DNA of 64,000 nucleotides, taken from positions 310,001 through 374,000 of the forward strand of contig JADJYG010000005.1 of assembly GCA_016719895.1 (NCBI GenBank), read 5' to 3'. The notes under the pieces were generated by a model. It saw only the letters and a list, made by a program, of their open reading frames with translations. It made no database searches and was not told the DNA's origin. Positions 36,508-44,388 of this stretch are shown here, one piece after another (within the stretch, counting starts at the first letter, position 1; the number at the start of each line of letters is the position of its first letter). Source of the DNA: Saprospirales bacterium (GTDB lineage: Bacteria > Bacteroidota > Bacteroidia > Chitinophagales > Saprospiraceae). Made by a program: the position numbers and the translations under genes.

Positions 36508-36984
36508 ATGAAAATTGCAGTTTTCCCGGGTTCCTTTGATCCCATTACGATTGGGCACGTGGACCTGGTCACCCGGGCGCTTCCATTATTCGATCAAATC
36601 ATTGTAGCCGTAGGACTCAATACGACCAAAAAATACCTTTTCTCGCTGGAGCAACGCTTAGCCTGGTTGCGACAAGTATTTGCCGGTTATCCAAACGTAC
36701 GTGTCGATTATTTTGAAAACCTCACGGCGCATTACTGCCAACGCATCGGCGCGCGTTACCTCTTGCGCGGCCTTCGGAACGGTTCTGATTTTGATTATGA
36801 AAAAACGATCTCCCAACTCAATCATATCGTTGGTGGGGGCATCGAAACCGTTTTCTTTATCGCCCAACCGGAACTTTCCCATATCAGCAGCACCATTGTC
36901 CGGGAAATAATTGTTGGCGGGGGCAATGCTGCCCTTTTTATTCCGAAAGAGATTAAGATTCCCACCGAATTCAAGCGCCTGTAA
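36508..36984 (+). CDS. coaD: pantetheine-phosphate adenylyltransferase
   Basis: Transfers AMP from ATP to 4'-phosphopantetheine, the penultimate step of coenzyme A synthesis (EC 2.7.7.3). 158 aa, standard length. The nucleotidyl-transferase signature AVFPGSFDPITIGHVDL (residues 4-20), LLRGLRNGSDFDYE and the ATP-binding ISSTIVREI are all present. It stands alone between the respiratory terminator and pruA. Confidence 0.97.
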   Translation: MKIAVFPGSFDPITIGHVDLVTRALPLFDQIIVAVGLNTTKKYLFSLEQRLAWLRQVFAGYPNVRVDYFENLTAHYCQRIGARYLLRGLRNGSDFDYEKTISQLNHIVGGGIETVFFIAQPELSHISSTIVREIIVGGGNAALFIPKEIKIPTEFKRL

Positions 36985-37017
36985 TTCCAAATTTATCACT
37001 CATTTATTACGCGATAT

Positions 37018-38649
37018 ATGTCTGACGCTATTTTTAATATTCCGCATCCGGCCAACGAGCCGGTACTCAATTATGGCCCCGGCTCACCGGAAAAAATGGA
37101 GTTGAAAAAAGCCCTGACCGAATTGAAGGCCGTCCAAATGGAAATTCCCATGTACATCGGCGGCAAGCACGTTTTTACTGCAGAAAAAGCAGTGATGCGC
37201 CCGCCGCATGAAATCAGCCATACCCTGGGTTTCCATGCCAAAGGCAGTGCTGGCCACGTCCGCGATGCCATCAATGCTGCCCTGGCTGCCAAACCCGCCT
37301 GGGAAGCGATGCCCTGGCAGGACCGGGCTGCCATTTTTTTGAAGGCAGCTGACTTATTAGCCGGGCCTTACCGCGCTAGAATGAATGCTGCCACGATGCT
37401 TTGCCAAAGTAAAACAGCCTTTCAGGCCGAGATTGACTGTGTGTGCGAATTGGCTGATTTCTGGCGGTTTAACGCGTGGTTCATGCAGGAAATTTACAAG
37501 CAGCAGCCGTGGAGCGTTCGGAATACCTGGAACCGGCTCGACTGGCGCCCGCTCGAAGGTTTCGTATTTGCGTTGACGCCATTCAATTTTACGTCTATCG
37601 CCGGAAACTTGCCCACGGCGCCCGCCATGTTGGGTAATGTGGTTGTTTGGAAACCGGCAGAGTCGCAAGTGTACTCCGCATCTTTGATCATGGAAATCCT
37701 GGAAGAAGCCGGTTTGCCCCCCGGGGTCATCAACCTGGTATATATTGACGGCCCTACGATCGGTGCAGAGGTATTTACGCATCCAGACTTTGCCGGTATC
37801 CATTATACCGGAAGTACCCAGGTGTTTCAGCATCTTTGGAAAACGATTGGCGAAAATATTCATCGATACAAGACCTACCCCCGGATTGTTGGGGAAACCG
37901 GCGGAAAAGATTTCGTGGTAGCCCACCCCTCTGCAGATCCCAAGGCCGTAGCCGTAGCGCTCACCCGTGGCGCCTTCGAGTACCAGGGCCAAAAATGTTC
38001 GGCAGCTTCCCGGGCCTATATTCCGGCCGGGATGTGGCCGGTAGTGAAAGAAGCCCTGCTCAGCGACCTTCGGGACATAAAAATGGGTAGCCCGGAAGAC
38101 TTTACAAATTTTTTCAATGCGGTGATCGATGAGAAAGCCTATAATAAGATATCAAGTTATATAGCCGATGCCAAACAATCGGATCAGGTGCGCATCATTG
38201 CCGGCGGTAACTACGACAAAACCAAAGGTTATTTTATTGAGCCCACCGTAATCGAATCCGCCGACCCGCGCTATATTACGATGTGCGAAGAAATTTTTGG
38301 GCCGGTGCTGACGATTTACGTATACGAAGACGAGCGGTTTGAAGACACGCTGGATCTCGTCAACACGTCTTCCCCTTATGCGCTTACCGGAGCGGTATTT
38401 GCCCGCGACCGAGCGGCGGTGGCGCTGGCGGAGCACAAACTGAGGCATGCTGCCGGCAATTTTTATATAAACGACAAGCCTACTGGAGCAGTGGTTGGAC
38501 AACAGCCTTTTGGCGGAGCCCGGGCGTCCGGCACCAACGATAAGGCCGGCTCTATCTTGAACTTGTACCGCTGGGTGTCGCCGCGGACAATAAAGGAAAA
38601 TTTTGTTTCACCGGTCGATTACCGGTATCCGTTCCTGCGGGAATCCTGA
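37018..38649 (+). CDS. pruA: 1-pyrroline-5-carboxylate dehydrogenase
   Basis: Oxidises glutamate semialdehyde (from proline or ornithine) to glutamate with NAD+ (EC 1.2.1.88). 543 aa, like the monofunctional eukaryote-like/Bacteroidota form. Aldehyde dehydrogenase features: FTLTPFNFTS-like nucleotide region (ALTPFNFTSIAGN), GETGGKDF (catalytic Glu), and the nucleophile Cys in GAFEYQGQKCSAASR; FGGARASGTNDKAG near the end. It starts 33 bases after coaD; the proline dehydrogenase gene is not adjacent. Confidence 0.96.
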   Translation: MSDAIFNIPHPANEPVLNYGPGSPEKMELKKALTELKAVQMEIPMYIGGKHVFTAEKAVMRPPHEISHTLGFHAKGSAGHVRDAINAALAAKPAWEAMPWQDRAAIFLKAADLLAGPYRARMNAATMLCQSKTAFQAEIDCVCELADFWRFNAWFMQEIYKQQPWSVRNTWNRLDWRPLEGFVFALTPFNFTSIAGNLPTAPAMLGNVVVWKPAESQVYSASLIMEILEEAGLPPGVINLVYIDGPTIGAEVFTHPDFAGIHYTGSTQVFQHLWKTIGENIHRYKTYPRIVGETGGKDFVVAHPSADPKAVAVALTRGAFEYQGQKCSAASRAYIPAGMWPVVKEALLSDLRDIKMGSPEDFTNFFNAVIDEKAYNKISSYIADAKQSDQVRIIAGGNYDKTKGYFIEPTVIESADPRYITMCEEIFGPVLTIYVYEDERFEDTLDLVNTSSPYALTGAVFARDRAAVALAEHKLRHAAGNFYINDKPTGAVVGQQPFGGARASGTNDKAGSILNLYRWVSPRTIKENFVSPVDYRYPFLRES

Positions 38650-38667
38650 GCGCACCAAATCAAACAT

Positions 38668-38703
38668 AAAGCGGCTGCCGGGTTATCCAGGCAGCCGCTT
38701 TTG
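38668..38703 (+). terminator. terminator after pruA
   Basis: AAAGCGGCTGCC and GGCAGCCGCTTT form a perfect 12-bp stem with a 12-base loop, then TTG. It lies between converging pruA and rplS and may serve both strands. Confidence 0.8.
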
Positions 38704-38725
38704 TATGCAGGCGATATGAAAAAAA

Positions 38726-39103
38726 TCAATTTTCGCCGCTCGTGTTAAAAAACTTCAATTCCTTAATACGGGCTTTTTTGCCGACTAAACCACGCAGGTA
38801 GAACAGGCGCGCCCGGCGTACACGGCCGCGTTTTACAACCTGTATACCGGCAATGTTGGGGTTGGAAAATGAAAAAATGCGTTCAACGCCAACGCCATGC
38901 GACATTTTCCGCACCGTGAACGTGCGCGTGAGCCCGTGGCCTTTGATTTGAATGACATCGCCGCGAAAATCCTGTTCGCGCGTTTTGTCGCCCTCAACAA
39001 TCCGGTACGTCACTACGATCGTGTCGCCTGTCTTGAAACCCGGAAACTCCGGCGTATTCAGCATCTGCCCGTGCACAAACTGGATGGCTTCCAATTCTTT
39101 CAT
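38726..39103 (-). CDS. rplS: 50S ribosomal protein L19
   Basis: 125-aa L19 of the large ribosomal subunit. The signature FPGFKTGDTIVVTYRIVEG, the basic block TFTVRKMSHGVGVERIF and the end RARLFYLRGLVGKKARI match the family. It is monocistronic here, away from the usual trmD-rimM-rpsP group. Confidence 0.98.
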   Translation of the reverse strand: MKELEAIQFVHGQMLNTPEFPGFKTGDTIVVTYRIVEGDKTREQDFRGDVIQIKGHGLTRTFTVRKMSHGVGVERIFSFSNPNIAGIQVVKRGRVRRARLFYLRGLVGKKARIKELKFFNTSGEN

Positions 39104-39146
39104 GGTATTTCTTTAAATTATTTATATTCAATCAAAAATTGAGGCG

Positions 39147-39154
39147 CAAAGGTA
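39147..39154 (-). promoter_or_regulatory. putative rplS -7 box
   Basis: Minus-strand TACCTTTG (39154-39147) fits TAnnTTTG, 44 bases before rplS. The -33 area is only T-rich. Confidence 0.45.
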
Positions 39155-39301
39155 CGTCTCCACCGTCTTAAAAAAAAGTTTTCATCAAAATTTTGTTTGC
39201 AGAGGCCTTCATGGGTTAGCCAGTGTTTTCAAAGCAAAACACGGTGGCGCAGTCATGGGGTGAAAGCATTTTAAAGGATTTTTAAATATTTCAACATTTA
39301 T

Positions 39302-39330
39302 ATTGATAACATTTAAACTTTTTACCTTTG
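39302..39330 (+). promoter_or_regulatory. putative promoter of the YceI gene
   Basis: TTG (39303-39305), 17-base spacer, TACCTTTG (39323-39330), within an AT-rich stretch, 49 bases before the ATG. Good match to the Bacteroidota consensus. Confidence 0.55.
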
Positions 39331-39378
39331 TCTGCGTTTCAGTTAAAATGATATTCACCGTTTAAAGATTACTCTGAA

Positions 39379-39960
39379 ATGAAAAAACTGTTTATTCTCC
39401 CGCTTTTCGCTGTTTTGGCAATGGCCGCTGCCTCCACGTTCCGATATAATGTGGATATCAGCGCCAGCAATATTATTTGGAAGGGTTACAAAGTGACCGG
39501 CGAGCACACCGGCACCGTGAAGTTGAAATCCGGCAACCTGCAATTTGCCGGTAGCACGCTGTCGGGCGGTTCGTTTGAAGTGGACATAAATTCGATCACC
39601 TGCGCTGACCTCGAAGGCGAATGGGCAGCAAAACTGGTTGGGCACCTGAAAAGTGATGATTTTTTTGGAGCGGCCAAATATCCCGTCGCCAGGTTTGTGA
39701 TCACGCGGGTCATACCGCAGGATACCAAAGGCAATTACAAGATTATCGGTAACCTGACGATCAAAGAAACGACCAAAGAGATCAAGTTTTTCGTCAATTT
39801 AACGGAAAAGAATGGAATGGTGACCGCCACCGGTCAGATCAAAATCGACCGTTCGGAGTTTGACGTACGTTATGGTTCGGGCTCTTTCTTTGACAATTTG
39901 GGCGACAAAACCATTTATGATGAATTTGATTTAAATATTTCCCTGGTAGCCAAAAAATAA
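39379..39960 (+). CDS. YceI family periplasmic lipid-binding protein
   Basis: 193-aa secreted protein with a signal peptide (MKKLFILPLFAVLAMAAAS). The YceI lipocalin-like barrel is visible as SNIIWKGYKVTGEHTGTVKL, GGSFEVDINSITC, HLKSDDFFGAAKYPVARFVI and FDVRYGSGSFFDNLGDK. The family binds isoprenoid-type lipids in the periplasm. A strong promoter precedes it and a strong terminator follows, so it is a single-gene unit. Confidence 0.93.
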   Translation: MKKLFILPLFAVLAMAAASTFRYNVDISASNIIWKGYKVTGEHTGTVKLKSGNLQFAGSTLSGGSFEVDINSITCADLEGEWAAKLVGHLKSDDFFGAAKYPVARFVITRVIPQDTKGNYKIIGNLTIKETTKEIKFFVNLTEKNGMVTATGQIKIDRSEFDVRYGSGSFFDNLGDKTIYDEFDLNISLVAKK

Positions 39961-39980
39961 ATCTGTTTCGACGAAATAGC

Positions 39981-40020
39981 GCCGTCCGGTGGAAGTTTTC
40001 CGCCGGACGGCTTTGTTTTT
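39981..40020 (+). terminator. terminator after the YceI gene
   Basis: GCCGTCCGGTGGAA pairs with TTCCGCCGGACGGC (one G-T pair) around GTT and leads into TTTGTTTTT. A clear rho-independent terminator. Confidence 0.88.
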
Positions 40021-40132
40021 AAAATATCCATACCTTTACGCCCCTGATATTTGCCGCTCGTCGTACAATTTGGAGCGGTTTTGGCGTTTGGAAAGGAAAC
40101 GCATTTCATTATTGGTCAAAATATACTCACCC

Positions 40133-41305
40133 ATGCTTCGCGTTGCTTCATTTGCCGTTCTGGTAACCAGCTTGTTCAGCTTGGCTGCATACCAGTTTGG
40201 ATATCCGAAGTGCCAGGAGCCATCGTTTCCGGCGAATTCTACCATTGCTAACTTCCGGCTGCCTGACCTGGGCGGTTTGCCGGACTCCGACCTGGAAAGC
40301 CCTTTGACTGCAGAAGCTGATTCGGCTGCTGGATTAAATATACTGCTGCTGAATTATACGGCCTATGACAGTGCTTATGCCCTCAAGGTGCGACGCCTTA
40401 TCGAAAAACGACTTCCCGGCTGTATTATTTCCGATTTCTGGGGGGGCGGCAGCGAAACGCTTGGTGCAGTACTGAATAGTCAGGAAATCGTTGTCGTCAC
40501 GTATCCCGCCAAAGGAAATCCACGCCAGGTTCGCGCCTATGGAAAGGTGCTGGCGCAATTCGTGCAACAGGGTGGGGCAGTGGTATTTAGCGGAACAGAC
40601 CAATTTGGAATCTTACAGCAATACGGCCTGTTCGATGTGGATTTCGGTTATTTCTGTTCTGACCTGGAAGTCCATGAAGATGCTTTGGCACATCCTGTGC
40701 TCGATCGTACCCCTGCCGATTTTTTATTGTCCAATTATGTTTACCCGCTGGATGTATCTGATCCGGCTTTTGTGATGTTGGCCGATGTGCGCGGTTATCC
40801 GGCGCTTGGTTTCAAACCCTTAGGCAAAGGCAAGGTGGTTTATATCGGTTTGGAGTATTATTATGATGATGCCATTTCCACCCAGATATTGGAGAATACG
40901 CTTCGTTGGCTGTCTCCCGCCCAACCCCCGGCTGCTGCCTTGCCGCTCATTTCCGGAAATGGTGGCGATTGGTCGGCGCGTTCGGTGCGCCGAAGCCAGG
41001 AGAACCTGTATGCCGGAAGCGGAAAGGCGCCCGCCAAAGCGCAGGCTGTTGATTTAAAAATCTACCCAAACCCCTATGTCGAAAAGGCAACCCTCGATAT
41101 CGAACTCGAAAAACCGGCCCCGGTTTCCATTGAAATGACGGATGAAGCTGGCGTGTCGGTTACTGTTTTGTTGCCTTACCGCCACTTAAATGCCGGCCTT
41201 TACCGCCTGGAATTGCCTAATGTTGCACCGGGCGTGTATTTTGTTAAATGTCAAATCGGCGGCCAATCGCTTGTCCGGAAAGTAGTAAAAATGGCCGCCC
41301 ATTAA
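40133..41305 (+). CDS. secreted protein with amidotransferase-like fold and T9SS sorting domain
   Basis: 390 aa from ATG 40133, chosen for its signal peptide (MLRVASFAVLVTSLFSLAAY). Residues about 60-260 (LNILLLNYTAYDSAYALKVR, VVVTYPAKG, FVQQGGAVVFSGTDQFGIL, GKGKVVYIGLEYYYDD) look like the class I glutamine amidotransferase-like/ThuA fold without an obvious catalytic Cys. The C-terminus is a T9SS type A sorting domain (LKIYPNPYVEKATL … GLYRLEL … GVYFVKC). The cell-surface role is unknown. Confidence 0.8.
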   Translation: MLRVASFAVLVTSLFSLAAYQFGYPKCQEPSFPANSTIANFRLPDLGGLPDSDLESPLTAEADSAAGLNILLLNYTAYDSAYALKVRRLIEKRLPGCIISDFWGGGSETLGAVLNSQEIVVVTYPAKGNPRQVRAYGKVLAQFVQQGGAVVFSGTDQFGILQQYGLFDVDFGYFCSDLEVHEDALAHPVLDRTPADFLLSNYVYPLDVSDPAFVMLADVRGYPALGFKPLGKGKVVYIGLEYYYDDAISTQILENTLRWLSPAQPPAAALPLISGNGGDWSARSVRRSQENLYAGSGKAPAKAQAVDLKIYPNPYVEKATLDIELEKPAPVSIEMTDEAGVSVTVLLPYRHLNAGLYRLELPNVAPGVYFVKCQIGGQSLVRKVVKMAAH

Positions 41306-41356
41306 CCGGTCATTCCTTTTTAGCAAAGACACTTTCTGCAGGGTATTGTGCGCTGC

Positions 41357-44221
41357 TCAATATCCAAACACATCCTCCAGGCGCAGCTCGGATATTTTAC
41401 CCAACGAATTCAGATATCCGAAATCGATCCGGTTTCGGTCGCCCAATATCATCCAGTTGAATTTTCGGCCTTTTATGTGTTTTTGATGAAAGTGTAGTAA
41501 ATCTTCTGCGCTGGCGTTTTGCAGGGTCTCGTAGACGTCCTGCCGAAGGTCTCTTTGAACTCCCCTGTCCGCATTGGAGCGCCAGGTCCAATATATGTCT
41601 GCATGATGGATCCGGCCGGCAGCAATTTGTTTCAACACACTTTGCCGCGCATGCTCCATTTGGGAGTGGGATACCGGCATATCTTCCAGGATGGTTTGAA
41701 ATGCCCGTATTGCATCCTGAACTTTATCCGGTTGGGTGCCTACATATGCCTGTAAAAAATGTGCCTGTTTGCGTCGTGCAGGATTGGCGGCATACACATA
41801 TGCGGAATAAGCGAGCGCCTTGGATTCCCGGATTTCCTGAAAAACGATGGAAGAAAGGCCGTAGCCAAAATATTGGTTGTACCATTCTGAAAATATGTAT
41901 TCGTCCAGGTTGAACTTCGGCGTTCCCCTCGATATTAGCAACAATTCGGTTTGAACCATCGGGAAATGAACGAAATACACGTTGTTTTTCCGCGTATTGG
42001 CCTCTTTGTATTTCCGGGCAGGCAGTGGAGCCTGTAATACTTCAGGAACCCGGTGGTGTTTTTTGATCAAACCGGCCACTTGCCGGCTGGTTGAACGGCC
42101 GGAATAAAAAACCTCGTGCCGGAAAGATGGCAGCTCCCGCAATAATCCGGTGAGCACGTCCGCCTGAATCGCCAGGAGTTCATCTTTCGACTGTTTATCC
42201 GAGAAAGGCGACAATTTGCCATACTTACCGAAGTTCAGCATAGCTTTATTCAGAATAGTACGCTTGTCTTTTTTATTATTTTCCCGGCGCATCAGAACAT
42301 CTGCTTTCAGGTTCTCCAAAGCTTCGGGGTTGGGCCGCGCATCGGCCAGCAGGTGTTCCATCAACTGGATACCTTCTTCCATGGAATCATCCAGGCCGCT
42401 GAGGGTCAGGTACATCCTGTCGTCTTTGCAGGTAGCCGAAAAGTGGACGCCGAGCCGGTAAAATGCCTGTTGCATTTCCCGGGGCGAATACTGGCTGGTG
42501 CCCAAAAAAGGTAAATAGGCCGCCGCTAGCGAAAGCCTCCGGTCGCTGGTTTTGCCCATCTCGAAAATATAGTACAACCGGAACAGCCGGCTATCCGGTT
42601 GAAGGACGGATTTGAGATTCAACCCGGGCGCCAGCCTTGCCGTGCGGATCACTTTGCGGAAATCCAAAAATTGCGGCTCGATGTCTGGTGTGCTTTGCTG
42701 CAAAAAAGCGTGTCCGAAATCGGAAATATCGGTCCGGTTAAGCTCTACGGCCGTGATGGGCGGCTTTTCCACCTTCATTACGGAAGGGTCATCGCCATGG
42801 TGTTTGTATACCGTTACATAATTGTCGGAATGCAGGTGCTTCCGGGCAAAGGCTACGACATCCGCTTTTGTTACCCGCTCCAGTTTTTCCCAGCGTTTCA
42901 CTATTTCGGCCCATTCAATGCCCAGGACAAATGCCGCAGTGATGGCCGAGGCGCGGCCCTGGTTTTTTTCAAACTCTTTTATTTCCGAAAGTTTGAGGTC
43001 TTTGATCACAGCCCCTGGCAGCCACGCATCAAAATTGCCCTGCCGAAGATTTTCTACTTCCTGCCACAGTAGTTTTTCAACTTCTTCCAGGTTTTGGCCA
43101 TCCCTGGGCTTGCCATACAAGACCAAACTGCTGTAGTCTTCATATACCCGGGGATAAGCATGCGCTTCGAGTACTTGTTGGCCCTGCAATAAATGCAAAT
43201 CGAACAAACCTGCTTGATAATTGTGCAAAATACCTGAAATAAGCGGCAATAAGGCTGCTTCTTCCGATTGGCCACCCTGGAAACGCCAACCCATTTCTAT
43301 CCACGACGCTTCCTGGCCATACACGTCGCGGCGCACGCGAGATTGGAGCGGCGGCTGTGGCTCAACCCGGAACGGAGGAAGCGGACGGGGCCGGTAATGC
43401 CCGAAATACCGTTCAGCCCAGGCCACGACTTGTTCCGGATCAAAGTCGCCGCTGAGAATAATGCCCATATTATTCGGTACGTAATACCGGTCGAAAAAGC
43501 GATAAATATTTGTCTGCGAAGGATTCTTCAGGTCTTCGCCCCGGCCCAGAGTGGTTTGGGTGCCATAGGGGTGCGAAGGGGTCAGGGTTTCCTGCATCGC
43601 TTTCAGGGATTTTCGAAAATCGCGATCTTGACTGATATTGTATTCTTCAAAGACGGTTTCCAGTTCGGTATGGAACAGGCGAAGAATAGGGCGGCGGAAC
43701 CGTTCGCTTTCCAGGGCAAACCAGCGTTCCAGTTCGTTGGACGGAATGTCATTTACATAAACGGTTTGTTCCACCCAGGTGTAGGCATTGGTCCCTTTGG
43801 CGCCTATCGCGCTGACGAGTTTATCGTATTCATTTGCAGCCACATACTTTGCAGCCTCAAATGACAGCCGGTCAATTTCAGCATACAGTATCCGTTTGCG
43901 ATCCGGGTTTGGTTCATTCCGGTGCTCTTCAAAGAGCTGTTCAATTTTATCCAACAGGGGCTTTTCCATCTCCCAGTTGAGGCTTCCCAACCGGTCCGTT
44001 CCCTTAAACATCATGTGTTCGAAATAGTGCGCCAATCCGGTTGTGTCGGCAGGATCGTGTTTGGAGCCGGCTCGCACAACAATTTCAGTATAAACCCGGG
44101 GCTCCTCCTTATGGACAGACAAAAACAGGCGGAGACCATTGCCCAGGATAAACATTTGCACCTGAATCGGGTCGCCGGGTACCGTATCAAAAACAGGTTT
44201 GGAAGTAGCGTATGTGGTCAT
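41357..44221 (-). CDS. M16 zinc metallopeptidase (two-domain pitrilysin type)
   Basis: 954-aa protease of the M16 family. The inverted zinc motif HYFEHMMFKG (His65, Glu68, His69) lies in the first half; a later Glu in LSFEAAKYVAANEYDKL is the probable third ligand. The long second half is the usual inactive partner domain that closes the chamber. ATG 44221 is preferred over a TTG five codons earlier. There is no signal peptide, so it is probably cytoplasmic and degrades peptides. It is divergent from the following subtilase. Confidence 0.92.
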   Translation of the reverse strand: MTTYATSKPVFDTVPGDPIQVQMFILGNGLRLFLSVHKEEPRVYTEIVVRAGSKHDPADTTGLAHYFEHMMFKGTDRLGSLNWEMEKPLLDKIEQLFEEHRNEPNPDRKRILYAEIDRLSFEAAKYVAANEYDKLVSAIGAKGTNAYTWVEQTVYVNDIPSNELERWFALESERFRRPILRLFHTELETVFEEYNISQDRDFRKSLKAMQETLTPSHPYGTQTTLGRGEDLKNPSQTNIYRFFDRYYVPNNMGIILSGDFDPEQVVAWAERYFGHYRPRPLPPFRVEPQPPLQSRVRRDVYGQEASWIEMGWRFQGGQSEEAALLPLISGILHNYQAGLFDLHLLQGQQVLEAHAYPRVYEDYSSLVLYGKPRDGQNLEEVEKLLWQEVENLRQGNFDAWLPGAVIKDLKLSEIKEFEKNQGRASAITAAFVLGIEWAEIVKRWEKLERVTKADVVAFARKHLHSDNYVTVYKHHGDDPSVMKVEKPPITAVELNRTDISDFGHAFLQQSTPDIEPQFLDFRKVIRTARLAPGLNLKSVLQPDSRLFRLYYIFEMGKTSDRRLSLAAAYLPFLGTSQYSPREMQQAFYRLGVHFSATCKDDRMYLTLSGLDDSMEEGIQLMEHLLADARPNPEALENLKADVLMRRENNKKDKRTILNKAMLNFGKYGKLSPFSDKQSKDELLAIQADVLTGLLRELPSFRHEVFYSGRSTSRQVAGLIKKHHRVPEVLQAPLPARKYKEANTRKNNVYFVHFPMVQTELLLISRGTPKFNLDEYIFSEWYNQYFGYGLSSIVFQEIRESKALAYSAYVYAANPARRKQAHFLQAYVGTQPDKVQDAIRAFQTILEDMPVSHSQMEHARQSVLKQIAAGRIHHADIYWTWRSNADRGVQRDLRQDVYETLQNASAEDLLHFHQKHIKGRKFNWMILGDRNRIDFGYLNSLGKISELRLEDVFGY

Positions 44222-44388
44222 ATGGTAGCGCTCCAATTTAAAAAAGAAGGCGAATGTAGGGCTATTTGATCAGATAAACGGTCTTAAATGAAGTAGCCGG
44301 ACAAAAGCCGCGGCACCCACCTGGTACAGCAATGCGAGAAAAAAGGCATTTTTGCAGGGCTGCCGGCAAAAATGCGGCGGCGGTAATT